The translations under genes and the position numbers were made by a program. From contig NZ_FPCI01000002.1 of the NCBI RefSeq assembly GCF_900116385.1, positions 992,001 through 1,056,000 of the forward strand: a stretch of 64,000 nt of DNA, written 5' to 3'. Positions 38,521 to 47,992 of this stretch are shown here, in pieces. The stretch's first letter is position 1. Every line of letters begins with the position of its first letter. Below the pieces are notes generated by a model. It worked only from the letters and a program-made list of their open reading frames with translations. It made no database searches and had not been told where the DNA came from. Source of the DNA: Pseudoxanthomonas sp. YR558. Its GTDB lineage: Bacteria > Pseudomonadota > Gammaproteobacteria > Xanthomonadales > Xanthomonadaceae.

Positions 38521-38588
38521 GCGGGGAACGGGATGACGGCGCCGGACTGTCCGCCGCATGGCGTGGTTGGCGTTGTAAAAGCCGAGTC

Positions 38589-39644
38589 ATGCCGATGCAG
38601 GGGGATAGGGTGGGTCACGAAACGTCTTCGCCCTCGCGGATGGTGGAACTGGATGCCCTGCGCGGTATCGCCGCGGTCGCCGTGCTGGGTTACCACTTCA
38701 CAACGCGTTACGAGGAGCAGATCGGCCATGCCAAGGGCATGCCGGTGGATCTGCTGGCGGGGAAGTACGGCGTCTACCTGTTCTTCCTGATCAGCGGTTT
38801 CGTGATCTTCATGACGCTGGAGCGTACCCGTACGGCAGCCGATTTCGTGGTGTCTCGGTTCTCCCGCCTGTTCCCGGCCTACTGGGTGGCGGTACTGCTG
38901 ACCGCTTGCGTGGTCTACAGCGTGGGCTTGCCGCTGCAGCAGCTGCCCGCCGGGCAGGCGATGCTCAACTTCACCATGGTGCAGGAGATCCTGGGCGCGG
39001 AGCACCTGGATGGCTCCTACTGGACGCTGCAGATCGAGTTGTTCTTCTACGTGCAGATGCTGTTCTGGTACCTGATGGGGCAGCTGAAGCGGATCCACTG
39101 GATCATTGGCGGCTGGCTGGTGCTGGCGACCATCGAGGGCCTGTGCGAGAAGCACCACTGGCATTTTTCGTATTGGGTGCGGGAGTTGATGATCCTGCGC
39201 TTCATCCCGTTCTTCGCGATCGGCATCCTGTTCTACCGTCTGCACCGCTACCCGGCGGAGTGGCGGCTGAACCTGACGATGTTGCTGTGCGCGCTGCTTG
39301 CCATCGCGATCGGGGAGCGCCCGATCTTCCTGCCGGTGGCGCTGGTGTGTTGCGCGATCTTCGCGCTGTTCATCCGCGGGAAGCTGGCGTTCCTGGATAC
39401 GCGGCTCTTCGCATCTCTCGGTGCGATCTCGTACACGCTGTACCTCGTCCACCAGGCCATCGGCTTCGTGGTGATCCACCATCTGGAGCATGTGGGCGTG
39501 CCGGCCTGGCTGGCCTGCCTGGGCGCGGCCGCGCTCTCGCTGGCGCTGGCCACGCTCCTGCACCGGCTGGTCGAACGTCCGGCCATGGAATGGATCCGTG
39601 GCAACTGGAAGGCGGCACGCATGCACACGCTGGTGAATCGATGA
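38589..39644 (+). CDS. Acyltransferase family 3 membrane protein
   Basis: A 351-residue ten-helix membrane acyltransferase (OafA/ExoZ type) expected to O-acetylate the glycan from acetyl-CoA. The N-terminal motif ELDALRGIAAVAVLGYHFTTRY contains the conserved His; RFSRLFPAYW and the SYWTLQIELFFY segments are also typical. The ATG at 38589 is used here; a GTG at 38610, preceded by GGGGGAT, is a reasonable alternative that trims seven residues. It shares a 68-base divergent promoter region with the GT4 gene and leads a three-gene operon. Confidence 0.9.
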   Translation: MPMQGDRVGHETSSPSRMVELDALRGIAAVAVLGYHFTTRYEEQIGHAKGMPVDLLAGKYGVYLFFLISGFVIFMTLERTRTAADFVVSRFSRLFPAYWVAVLLTACVVYSVGLPLQQLPAGQAMLNFTMVQEILGAEHLDGSYWTLQIELFFYVQMLFWYLMGQLKRIHWIIGGWLVLATIEGLCEKHHWHFSYWVRELMILRFIPFFAIGILFYRLHRYPAEWRLNLTMLLCALLAIAIGERPIFLPVALVCCAIFALFIRGKLAFLDTRLFASLGAISYTLYLVHQAIGFVVIHHLEHVGVPAWLACLGAAALSLALATLLHRLVERPAMEWIRGNWKAARMHTLVNR

Positions 39645-39732
39645 GGCATGCTCACCCTGCGGCAGCCGTCGCACTCTCCATTCCGGCCGTCCAGGACAAC
39701 CGCTTGCACCCACGCCCCCGAGCACGCCACGC

Positions 39733-41244
39733 ATGAGCGACGCAGGAACCGCGGCGCCGGGCCTGTTCGCCAAGATCGCTTCCTCGGCCGCCTACGGCAT
39801 CGTCGGCGGCCTGCTGGGCCGCGCAGTCGGGCTGGTGGGCACGCTGCTGGTCGCACGCCACCTGACGCCCGACATCGTCGCCGAGGTCACGGTGGCGACG
39901 GTCGTCGCACTGACCGGCAACTGGGTGGCCGCTTGGGGCTGCGGCCAGTACGTGGTGGTGAAGGGCGACCAGGGCCGCGAAGCGATCTTTGCCGCCAGCG
40001 TGGTCTACCTGACCGCCGGACTGGTGATGATCGCGGGCCTGTGGTTCGCAGCGCCGGCGCTCGCGTCGTGGTTGCAGGCGCCGCGCGTGGCGGAGTACCT
40101 GCCGGGCGCGCTGCTCGGCATCGGCATTCGCCGGATCGGTGCGATCCCCGACAAGTTGCTCGCCCGCGAGATGCGCTTCGGCCGCATCGCCGCCGGTACC
40201 GCGCTGGGCGACATCGTCTACGCCATCGTCGCGGTGACCCTGGTCAGCACCACGGCGCTGGGCGGGCACTCGATGATCCTCGCCTTCATCGCGCAATCGA
40301 CGGTGATCGCAGGCATCACGCTGTCGGCGACGGGACTGAGCAGCTGGTTGGCGCCCGTGAGAATCCCGCTGAAGCGCCTGCGCGACCTGCTGCGCTTCGG
40401 TGCGCCGATCACCGGCGAAATCGTGCTGAGCGAAGGCGCGCGCTACTGGGACAAGCCGCTGATGCTACGCCTGGTCGGCGCGCATGATGCCGGCAGTTAC
40501 GGGTTGGCATTCAACCTGGCGCAGCTGCCTGCGGTCTATGTCGGTGGCCACATCGGCACGGTGATGATGCCGGCGATGGTGCGGGCCGACCCTGCTGCGC
40601 GCCCGGCATTGATGGTGCGCGCGTTGACCTTCACGGCGCTGGTGCTGTTCCCCATGTCGGCTGGCCTGGCGGTGTGCGCGACGACGCTGGTGGAGGCGCT
40701 GCTGCCGCCCACGTGGGCGCAGGTGGCGCCGCTGCTGAGCGTGCTGGCGATCGCGTCGCTGCCGGGCCCGGGTAGCTTCATCCTGTCGGCGTTCCTGGCG
40801 GCGCATGGACGCAACCATCGTTTGATGTGGATCGAAGTCGCGACGATGGCGAGCCTCGTCGCGGCGCTGTGGTCGTTGTCGAAGGGAGGCGTGCTGTGGG
40901 CTTCCGCGGCGATCGGCGTAGCGGCGCTGGTGCAATGGGTATTGACGGTGCAGGCCTGCCGGATCGATGGGTTGCGCCTGCGCGGGCTCAGCCCCGCGTT
41001 GCTGCGCATCGCGTTGGCGAGCGTGGCAATGGCGCTCGCGGTGCTGGCATGGCGCTGGGCAATGGGGCCCGCGATCGGCGCGCCGTTGCGACTGGCCACC
41101 GAAGTATTGGTCGGCGTGGTTGTGTATGGTGTAGGCCTGTGGGGGTTCGCGCGCGGCCTGGTCGGGGACGCGCTGGCAGGTATCGGGATATCCCGTTCGA
41201 GGATCCCGGGAATACGGACGCGGCAAGGGGAAGGCACGTCATGA
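39733..41244 (+). CDS. Wzx-type oligosaccharide flippase (first of two)
   Basis: A 503-residue polytopic membrane protein with 12-14 hydrophobic helices, of the MOP/polysaccharide-transport family. It begins with the family's SSAAYGIVGGLLGRAVGLVGTLLVARHLTPD and shows LRDLLRFGAPITGEIVLSEGARYWDKPLMLRLVGAHDAGSYGLAFNLAQLP mid-protein. It should move lipid-linked repeat units to the periplasm. It starts 88 bases after the acyltransferase and overlaps the next gene by ATGA. A second flippase at 51234 suggests two glycan substrates or branch variants. Confidence 0.93.
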   Translation: MSDAGTAAPGLFAKIASSAAYGIVGGLLGRAVGLVGTLLVARHLTPDIVAEVTVATVVALTGNWVAAWGCGQYVVVKGDQGREAIFAASVVYLTAGLVMIAGLWFAAPALASWLQAPRVAEYLPGALLGIGIRRIGAIPDKLLAREMRFGRIAAGTALGDIVYAIVAVTLVSTTALGGHSMILAFIAQSTVIAGITLSATGLSSWLAPVRIPLKRLRDLLRFGAPITGEIVLSEGARYWDKPLMLRLVGAHDAGSYGLAFNLAQLPAVYVGGHIGTVMMPAMVRADPAARPALMVRALTFTALVLFPMSAGLAVCATTLVEALLPPTWAQVAPLLSVLAIASLPGPGSFILSAFLAAHGRNHRLMWIEVATMASLVAALWSLSKGGVLWASAAIGVAALVQWVLTVQACRIDGLRLRGLSPALLRIALASVAMALAVLAWRWAMGPAIGAPLRLATEVLVGVVVYGVGLWGFARGLVGDALAGIGISRSRIPGIRTRQGEGTS

Positions 41245-41870
41245 TCGAGTTCAACGCCATCGCGCTGTTGCGCCGTCGCGCGGCGACCAGCTGCCAGTTG
41301 GCGCTTGCGGAAAACCAGCGTTTCCTGGAGATGCGCGAAGCCGACAAGGCGCGCTTGGTCCAGGCTTATCGCGCCAACGGCATGTCGGGAAAACCGGAAC
41401 GCCTGCAGCGGCGCTACGACCATGGCATGCGCTGCTTCGCTATCGAGGAAGACGAACAGCTCGTCGCATGGTTCTGGGCGCTGCACGGCGTGCCGCGCTA
41501 CATGGACGAATTCGCCTGGCAGGTTCCGCTGAACGAAACCCAGGTGTGGCTGCGCGACGCCTTCGTCGTGCCCGAGCGGCGCGGCCGCCGCCTGTTGCTG
41601 GCGATGATGGGCGCGGGCATGACGGTGGAGTCCACGCCGATGGAGTACTTCTCCGATGTGAGCGTGTCCAACCGGCCATCGTTGCGTGCGCATGCGGCCA
41701 TGGGCTTCAGTCGCTTCGCCACCGTGCGCAGCCTGCGCCTGGGGCGTGGACGGTTCTGGCGCAGCCTGCCGCCCGAAGGCCTGCCGACACCGGCGCAGCT
41801 CCGGCCGGAGCAGGCGCACCTGAGCATGTCGGCCGAAGAGATTGCCTGGCACCACGCGCAGATCGCCTGA
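41241..41870 (+). CDS. Small GNAT-like acetyltransferase
   Basis: A 209-residue protein that overlaps the flippase stop by ATGA, so its start is fixed. The C-terminal half has WLRDAFVVPERRGRRLLLAMM, in which VVPERRGRRLL fits the GNAT acyl-CoA loop (Q/RxxGxG/A), followed by VSVSNRPSLRAHAAMGFSRF. The N-terminal part (LALAENQRFLEMREADKARLVQAY) is helical. It probably acetylates a sugar amine made in the pathway. I do not recognise a named family. Confidence 0.7.
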   Translation: MIEFNAIALLRRRAATSCQLALAENQRFLEMREADKARLVQAYRANGMSGKPERLQRRYDHGMRCFAIEEDEQLVAWFWALHGVPRYMDEFAWQVPLNETQVWLRDAFVVPERRGRRLLLAMMGAGMTVESTPMEYFSDVSVSNRPSLRAHAAMGFSRFATVRSLRLGRGRFWRSLPPEGLPTPAQLRPEQAHLSMSAEEIAWHHAQIA

Positions 41871-41880
41871 TCCGCGTGCC

Positions 41881-42975
41881 TCAGTCGTCGTGTCCCAGCC
41901 GATAGGCGAGGGGTCGCAACGGTCTTACGCCGGCCATTGCGATGCGGTGCGGGCGGCCCACGTGCAGGATGCCCGATACCATCGGCTGTCGGTCCGGCAA
42001 CAATTCGGCCATGTAGGACGTTTCGTGCGCCTGGCTGTCGAACAGCGTGAGTTCCGGCCATTGCTGGTCCAGTGCCTGCAGCAGGTGCCACTCGTTGAGC
42101 TTGCCCGGGCTGCTCGTCGCAAACGCAGGGTCCCACCCGGTCTTGAAGCCGCTCAGTCCGCCGCCCAGGTGGAGGTTGCTGCTGCTCGCCACCACCTGGT
42201 CGCCGCACAGCGTTTCCACGAACACCATGCCGCCACTGCTGGCTAGTCGCGGCACCAGTTCAAGAAAGAACGTGCGCTCGCCCTCCGAGGCCAACATCGA
42301 GCTTCCTCGCTCGCCCTTCCAGCCGGCATCTTCCAGCGTCAGGTGCCGCATCGCCGCCGCCGTGTCCGCCTCCGTCCCCTGCAGGACGCGCAGGCTGACG
42401 TCGCCGCGCTCCTGCAAGCGACGCAGTCGCCGGCGAAGATCTTTGACGGTGGCGGCACGGACGCGCGCCGCCGCCGGCACGTCGTCGGGGTGGCGCCGCA
42501 GCACGGGCCGCTGCGAGAGCGCGGTCTGCGACCAGGCGAGGTCCGCCTGGTCGCGCAATGCGGCCCACAGTTCGCCGTCGCCGGCGACGTTGTGCCAGAC
42601 GATCGCGCGATCGCGCAGGGTGCCCTCGCGCATGCGTGCGGCGATGGCGCCCGCGACTTCGATGGCCTCGCCAGGCAGGTGCAGCACTCCGGACTGGAAG
42701 GCGTGCTGGTGCCGGTAGGCGCGCCAGTGCGGCACCGGCACGAACAGGTTCGGCGCACGGCGCTGCAGACAGGTGAGACCGAGCAAGGCATCGTCGCGCT
42801 CCACCGTCAGGACAAACGGCGGCGCATCGGGAGTGAGCCACCGCGCGGCGGAGAGCACGAAGCCCGGGTGCAGGAACGGCACCGACGCGGCGGAAGACTT
42901 CGCCAGTTTTTCCCACGCGCGCAGATCGTCGTTGGACAGGTCATCCAGCGGGCGTAAGCGCGTGCGCAGACTCAC
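41881..42975 (-). CDS. CelD/FemAB-like acyltransferase (second of a pair)
   Basis: A 364-residue protein of the Acetyltransf_6/CelD (BcsL) group, which has a GNAT fold and is often found in glycan gene clusters. The segment KDLRRRLRRLQERGDVSLRVLQG, the TLEDAGWKGERGSSML helix, and LSGFKTGWDPAFATSSPGKLNEWHLLQAL are family marks. The GTG start overlaps the previous gene's TGA (GTGA), so the two are coupled. It is the last gene of the J-domain operon. Transfer of an acyl or aminoacyl group to the glycan is inferred. Confidence 0.82.
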   Translation of the reverse strand: MSLRTRLRPLDDLSNDDLRAWEKLAKSSAASVPFLHPGFVLSAARWLTPDAPPFVLTVERDDALLGLTCLQRRAPNLFVPVPHWRAYRHQHAFQSGVLHLPGEAIEVAGAIAARMREGTLRDRAIVWHNVAGDGELWAALRDQADLAWSQTALSQRPVLRRHPDDVPAAARVRAATVKDLRRRLRRLQERGDVSLRVLQGTEADTAAAMRHLTLEDAGWKGERGSSMLASEGERTFFLELVPRLASSGGMVFVETLCGDQVVASSSNLHLGGGLSGFKTGWDPAFATSSPGKLNEWHLLQALDQQWPELTLFDSQAHETSYMAELLPDRQPMVSGILHVGRPHRIAMAGVRPLRPLAYRLGHDD

Positions 42976-44114
42976 GGCACGATCTCGTCGCCGCGCCGAC
43001 GACGGTAGAGGTCGACGATGCGCGCACGCCAGCCCACCCGGTCCACCGACAGCCATCCCATGCGGCCCTCGGCCATCGACAGCGCCCGCTTGTAGTCGAC
43101 GTGGCCCGCCATCAGCTCGTAACGGTCGAAGCCGTTGCCGAGGAATTCGTTGATGGCGCTGGCGAGCAGCAGCAGGCCCGGACTGCCGGCCTGGCCCACC
43201 TGCCGGTAGTCGATGCCGGCCTGGTAGAAGCAACTCGTGCCGCGCCAGACCAGATGATAGAGATAGCCCACGGTCGCGTCGCCGGCCTCCAGCCGCATCA
43301 GATGCACGCCCGCGTCCGAGGTGGAGGCGGCGATCAGCGCGCGGTGGAACGCGATGACGCGCGGATCGCCGAACGCACCCTGCTCGCCGGTGTCTTCATC
43401 CCAATGCGCTTGGTGCAGTCGCGCGAGCTCCTCGAAGAAGGCCAGCCGATCCTGCAGCGTCACCGCCGTGCTGCAGGCGAGCGGGCCGAACTGGTCCGTC
43501 AACTTGCGCGCCGTGCGGCGCAGGCGCGCACGCGTACTGCTGCCGGGCACCGTGCTCACGTAGTCCTGATGGGTCAGCCGCAGGGTGGCCAGGTCCACGT
43601 AAGGCGTAGGTCGCGCCATCATCTGCAGGCGCAGCTGCGGCGAACGAAGGCGTTCAAGCGGAATGCCATCCATGTCCAGGCCCGGCAGGTACAGGGTCAG
43701 CCAGTGGCGTTCGCGGTGCTCGAAGTGCGCCACGCAGGCGGCGAGCACGTCATGCTCGCAGCCATCGAGCGAGAGCACGCCGTTGAATTCGACGGTGATA
43801 CTGTCGGCGACACGTTCGCCCACCTGGTGCAGGCGGACATGCTTGAGGCCGAGCGCGAACCACCGGCGTTGCTCGACCACGATGCCCATGCCGACGCATT
43901 CGCCGTCCAACCACACGGACATCAGACGCGCACGCGGCAAGGGGCACAGCGTGCGCAGCCAGGTACCTATCCAGATCCAACTCAGGAAGAAACTGCAGCG
44001 GCTGCGAACTTCAAGCGCCCGCCAGCGGGCTTCGAGCGCCTCCATGTCCGGCAGCCGCTCGACCCGCACGTCGTAACGTGCGGTCGGCGCGCCGTCATTA
44101 ACCGAACGTCGCAT
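42972..44114 (-). CDS. CelD/FemAB-like acyltransferase (first of a pair)
   Basis: A 380-residue protein of the same GNAT_6/FemAB-like group as its downstream neighbour. Marks are WRALEVRSRCSFFLSWIWIGTWL, SSTRARLRRTARKLTDQFG (lysine/arginine-rich CelD motif), HQAHWDEDTGEQGAFGDPRVIAFHRALI and FYQAGIDYRQVGQAGSPGLLLLASAINEFLGNGFDRYELMAGHVDYKRAL. The ATG at 44112-44114 overlaps the preceding MocA-SDR gene by 17 bases; an internal GTG is possible. The two adjacent paralogs share fold but are quite divergent from each other, so they likely have different acceptors. Confidence 0.82.
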   Translation of the reverse strand: MRRSVNDGAPTARYDVRVERLPDMEALEARWRALEVRSRCSFFLSWIWIGTWLRTLCPLPRARLMSVWLDGECVGMGIVVEQRRWFALGLKHVRLHQVGERVADSITVEFNGVLSLDGCEHDVLAACVAHFEHRERHWLTLYLPGLDMDGIPLERLRSPQLRLQMMARPTPYVDLATLRLTHQDYVSTVPGSSTRARLRRTARKLTDQFGPLACSTAVTLQDRLAFFEELARLHQAHWDEDTGEQGAFGDPRVIAFHRALIAASTSDAGVHLMRLEAGDATVGYLYHLVWRGTSCFYQAGIDYRQVGQAGSPGLLLLASAINEFLGNGFDRYELMAGHVDYKRALSMAEGRMGWLSVDRVGWRARIVDLYRRRRGDEIVP

Positions 44115-46158
44115 CCAGCCCCTTCTCCACGCCGGTTCGCGGCGTCCAGCCCAAGTCCGTACGTGCGGCGGTGGTGTCGAAGTTGGCAAGCGGGCGCAGC
44201 GAGCGCACGCGGTAGCGCGTCAGCGGGACGTCGCGGCGCAGGACCTTGCCCAGTTGCTCCACGCCGAAGCCGAGCAACATGAACGTCCAGCGCGGAACGC
44301 GCACCACCTTCACTTCGCTGCCGAGCTTACGACGGCAACGCGCCAGGTAATCCTGCTGGGTCACCGGCGAGGTATCCACCACGTTGAACACGCGCTGCGT
44401 CGGCAGCGGTGCTTCTGCCGCACAGACCAGCGCATCCACCACGTCGTCCACGTAGACCAGCGGCAGCGCCATCGCGCCATCGCCCACGGCGACCCAGCGG
44501 CCGGCGAGACCGATCACGCCGTTCGGCGTGACCTTCTCCGCGCCGGGACCGAAGATCTGGCCGGGCCGCACGATCACGGCGGGTAAGCCGTGCTGCGCGA
44601 TGGCATCGAGCACGCTGCGTTCGGCCGACAGCTTGGTCTGGGTATACGCACCGCGCCATTCCGGATGCGGTTCCAGCGGCGAGGATTCAGTCATCACGGC
44701 CGCCGGATCGCGGCCGGCGTGATCGAATACGCTCATCGAGCTGACGTAGACCAAGCGTGCGGTCGATTCGGCCACGCACGCCTCGATCATGTTGCGCGTG
44801 CCCCAGACGGTGCCGGCCTCGAAATCGCGCGGCCCACCCCGCATCGCGGCGCCCACGTGGTAAACCAGCGGCACGCCGCGCACCGCATGGCGGACGATGC
44901 GCGGATCGCCCAGGTCGCCCACGACCGTCTGGACACCGGCATCGGCGGTATAAGCCGCCACCGGCCTGCGCACCAGCACGCGCACGATCTTGCCCTGTTC
45001 GCGCAGGCGCGCCACCACGCGCTTGCCGAGGAAACCTGCAGCACCGGTCACCAGGGCGTCGGCGGGCGGCAGGTCGACGTAGCGCGATTCGAGCAGCGCG
45101 ATGCGTTCGGCATCGGGCGCGGCGCAGGCCGGCTCCAGCAGGCGCGCGATGCGCAGTGCGTCGTCACCGGTGAAAGGCGGTGTGGCGTTGTCGCGGGCGG
45201 CGCGCGCGAATTCCACGGCGCCGCGGCGGATGCCCGGGGACGGCTTGAGCATGCCGGTCGCGAAACGCACCACGTTCCACGGTACCCGGAAGACATCCTT
45301 GACCGCGCTGAAGAACGCGTTGGCGACGATGCCGATGAACTTCGGTCCCGGCAGTACGCGGTGGATGCGGCAGGTCTGCAGGAAGCGGTCGACTTCGATC
45401 GTGCCGCGGGTGCCGCGCACGAAGACGCGGTTCTCCATCGGGCGCGCATTCCACGACAACAGCAGCCGGCCCACGCCATCGCGCGCTTGGACATGCGCCT
45501 GCCATTCGTCGAAGTGCAGGTTCGGATCGGTGCCACGCGCTTGGTAATCCACGCGCAGGTCCTGCACCGGGCCGAGGAAGGCTTCGATGGTGTAGAGGCC
45601 GTGCACGCCGAGGTCGCGGAACGGGTAGGAGCCCTGCGTGACCGAACCCGGCAACGGGCCGCCCGCGTAAGGCGGGTACTCCGAATTGCGCACGATCTCC
45701 ACCGAGACGACGTCGCCGATGCGTCCGTCGCGCACCGCCTGCACGGCCTGCATCAGCACCGGATCGAACAGGTCGGAGTGATTGACGCCCAACTGAACTT
45801 TGCGCGTGCGCGCGGCGGCGATCATGGCCTCGCAGTCGGCGACGGTGTCGGCCATGGGCTTCTCGACGAGCACATGGCAGCCCATCTCCATCGCCTGCAG
45901 CGCGATGGCGGCGTGGAAGGCCGGTGGCGTAAGGACGTACACGGCCTGCGGCTGAAGGTCGGCAAGGTCGTCAAGGCGCGCAGCCACGCGCTTCACCCCG
46001 AAACGATCGGCGAGCGCCTTCGCGGCCGGCAGTTGCGGATCGCAGATGCCGACCACGTCGACGAAATCCAGTTGCTTGAGCGCAGCCAGGTGATGGGTGG
46101 CAACGTAGCCAGCGCCGACGAGGGCGACGCGGAGGCGGGTGGAAGCGGGTTGGGTCAT
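44098..46158 (-). CDS. Fusion of Gfo/Idh/MocA oxidoreductase and NAD-dependent SDR epimerase/dehydratase
   Basis: A 686-residue two-domain protein. Residues ~8-330 are a Gfo/Idh/MocA domain with LRVALVGAGYVATHH (NAD site), HVLVEKPMADT (EKP motif with catalytic Lys) and SYPFRDLGVHGLYTIEAFLG. Residues ~375-686 are an extended SDR with ADALVTGAAGFLGKRV (GxxGxxG), LVYVSSMSVFDH and YTQTKLSAE (YxxxK). Such enzymes make 3-keto, deoxy or epimerised nucleotide sugars; the fusion suggests two consecutive redox or epimerisation steps. ATG 46158 starts cleanly at the MocA domain. It lies in a minus-strand operon between a GT and the acyltransferase pair. Confidence 0.88.
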   Translation of the reverse strand: MTQPASTRLRVALVGAGYVATHHLAALKQLDFVDVVGICDPQLPAAKALADRFGVKRVAARLDDLADLQPQAVYVLTPPAFHAAIALQAMEMGCHVLVEKPMADTVADCEAMIAAARTRKVQLGVNHSDLFDPVLMQAVQAVRDGRIGDVVSVEIVRNSEYPPYAGGPLPGSVTQGSYPFRDLGVHGLYTIEAFLGPVQDLRVDYQARGTDPNLHFDEWQAHVQARDGVGRLLLSWNARPMENRVFVRGTRGTIEVDRFLQTCRIHRVLPGPKFIGIVANAFFSAVKDVFRVPWNVVRFATGMLKPSPGIRRGAVEFARAARDNATPPFTGDDALRIARLLEPACAAPDAERIALLESRYVDLPPADALVTGAAGFLGKRVVARLREQGKIVRVLVRRPVAAYTADAGVQTVVGDLGDPRIVRHAVRGVPLVYHVGAAMRGGPRDFEAGTVWGTRNMIEACVAESTARLVYVSSMSVFDHAGRDPAAVMTESSPLEPHPEWRGAYTQTKLSAERSVLDAIAQHGLPAVIVRPGQIFGPGAEKVTPNGVIGLAGRWVAVGDGAMALPLVYVDDVVDALVCAAEAPLPTQRVFNVVDTSPVTQQDYLARCRRKLGSEVKVVRVPRWTFMLLGFGVEQLGKVLRRDVPLTRYRVRSLRPLANFDTTAARTDLGWTPRTGVEKGLDATFG

Positions 46159-46186
46159 GGGGAAAGGGTCATCATGGAATAGAGTG

Positions 46187-47362
46187 TCATCGGCCATCGA
46201 GCGCGCGCGCGACCGTCGCCAGCACGTCGTCGACGCGGCGGTCCCAAGTCTGTGCAGCGACGGCGGCCACGCGGGCCTCGGCGGCGGCGGCGCTGTCGTC
46301 GGCCAAGGCCTGATCGAGCGCACCGAGGAAGCTCTCGCGGTCTTCGGCGATGCGGACCCACTGCGCGAACTTCGCGATCTCGGGGTTGTATGTGCTCACC
46401 ACCGGTTTGCCGGTGGCCAGGTATTCACGCAACTTCAGCGGATTGGCGTTGGCGACCTGGCGATTCATCCGGTACGGGATGATCGCGGCATCGAAGGCTT
46501 TCGCCCAGGTCGGCAGCGTGGCATAGGGTTGCGGGCCGGCGAGGCGCACGTTAGGCAGCGCGCGTAGCGCGGACACGTCGGCGGCGGCGTGGCCCACCAG
46601 CAGGAAGCTCCACTGCGGCCGCGCCTGCGCCAGCCAGGCGATCAGTTCGATGTCGATCCACTCGTGCAACGAACCGATGTAGCCGATCACCGGACCGTTC
46701 AGCCCGCGTGCGCCCTCGGCGATAGGGGTTTCCGGCGCGCGCGCCGTCAGGAACAGGTCCAGGTCCACGCCGTGCGGCGCATAGGTGGTGGTTGGGTTGA
46801 TCGCCTGCTTGATGGGCAGCAAGGCGGGCGGCGCGACGAACAACTGGTCGGCTTCACGGCTCAACGCATCGTCGCGGCGACCGATCAGGTCGGCATCCAC
46901 GCCAGGATGCGCGGCATAGTCGTCGATGCAGTAGTACACGCAGAAATCCTCGCCCAGCCGGTGGGCCAGGAACCCCGGGTGTGGTACCACGAACCACGAG
47001 AGATAGCGGTCGATGCCGGTCTTGCGTATCGCACGGCGAACGGCCCAACGGCTGAACACGCGATTGAAGGCATCGACGCCGGGAATGCGGCGGAACGGCA
47101 GCTGCGGGACCGTGCAGTGCCACAAGCCCTCGCGCACCTGCACAGGCGGCTTGAGCGCGGCCGTCAGCTTGCGCCATGCGCGCTTGAGGTCGCGTCCGGA
47201 GGTGGTGGGTGCGCGCATGCCGGGCGAATCCACGTAGAGCACGGGCATCCGTTGCGCCAGGCAGGTCGCGACGTGATGGCTGCTGGTGCGGTTCTCCGCG
47301 TTCCAGTCATTGCCGAAATACACCACGCCACGCCCCTGTAGGGCGGCCGAGGGGTCACTCAT
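46187..47362 (-). CDS. Glycosyltransferase (TuaH-like, GT-B)
   Basis: A 391-residue transferase whose start GRGVVYFGNDWNAENRTSSHHVATCLAQRMPVLYVDSPG resembles TuaH and related GT-B proteins. YLSWFVVPHPGFLAHRLGEDFCVYYCIDDY, TTYAPHGVDLDLF, and the donor-domain segments GPVIGYIGSLHEWIDIELIAWLAQA, FLLVGH and YATGKPVVSTYNPEIA follow. The TGA of the upstream methyltransferase overlaps its start by 8 bases (ATGAGTGA). The sugar added is not predictable. Confidence 0.87.
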   Translation of the reverse strand: MSDPSAALQGRGVVYFGNDWNAENRTSSHHVATCLAQRMPVLYVDSPGMRAPTTSGRDLKRAWRKLTAALKPPVQVREGLWHCTVPQLPFRRIPGVDAFNRVFSRWAVRRAIRKTGIDRYLSWFVVPHPGFLAHRLGEDFCVYYCIDDYAAHPGVDADLIGRRDDALSREADQLFVAPPALLPIKQAINPTTTYAPHGVDLDLFLTARAPETPIAEGARGLNGPVIGYIGSLHEWIDIELIAWLAQARPQWSFLLVGHAAADVSALRALPNVRLAGPQPYATLPTWAKAFDAAIIPYRMNRQVANANPLKLREYLATGKPVVSTYNPEIAKFAQWVRIAEDRESFLGALDQALADDSAAAAEARVAAVAAQTWDRRVDDVLATVARALDGR

Positions 47363-47966
47363 CGCGCCACCAGGCGATCAGCCAAGCGGTGCCGCCATGG
47401 TGGATCCAGGTTTTCTGCAGGCCGGGAATGGCCTCCACGTGCGGCCCCACGCGGCCACAGGCCGGCGCGAAGAACGTCACCAGACCGCAACGGCCCAGGT
47501 GGCGCATGCGGGCGATCGTCGCGGCGGGGTCGCTGAGGTAATAGAGCACTTCGCACGCGGTGACCAGGTCGAAGCGATGGCGTTCTTCGCCCCACGGTTG
47601 CTGGAACAGGTCGGCGGCGGCGAAGTGGGCCTGGGGTAGCCGCACGCGGGCGCGCTCGATCGCGGCGGGGCTGACGTCGAGCCCGTACTGTTCGTCGCTG
47701 AGCTTGGCCAGGTACTGCGTCTGGTGGCCTTCACCGCAGCCGATCTCCAGCACGGAGCCGACACGGCCGAACGCCTGCTCGATCACCCGGTTGGTCGCCT
47801 CGAAGCGCGCACGCTCCATCGGCGACTCCATGTTCCAGGGGTCCGGCATGCGGTACGCCAGTTCCAGGCGCGCATGGTTGTCGTTGCCGCCCACGCCGCG
47901 CAGGGCGTACTTCATCCACAGACGGCGCTGGGCCTTCCTCAGCAGTTTGGCGGTATCGCTCCACAT
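47355..47966 (-). CDS. SAM-dependent methyltransferase
   Basis: A 203-residue small class I methyltransferase. VGSVLEIGCGEGHQTQYLAKL carries motif I (ExGxGxG) near residues 72-80, and EQYGLDVSPAAIERAR and FDLVTACEVLYYLSDPAATIARM are motifs II and IV-V. GGAGACAGGGAC precedes the ATG at 47966; the long upstream reading lacks methyltransferase features and is rejected. It sits between the J-domain gene and the GT, with 26 bases before it. A sugar or sugar nucleotide is the likely target. Confidence 0.87.
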   Translation of the reverse strand: MWSDTAKLLRKAQRRLWMKYALRGVGGNDNHARLELAYRMPDPWNMESPMERARFEATNRVIEQAFGRVGSVLEIGCGEGHQTQYLAKLSDEQYGLDVSPAAIERARVRLPQAHFAAADLFQQPWGEERHRFDLVTACEVLYYLSDPAATIARMRHLGRCGLVTFFAPACGRVGPHVEAIPGLQKTWIHHGGTAWLIAWWRDE

Positions 47967-47992
47967 GTCCCTGTCTCCTTCGCCGTCGTCGT

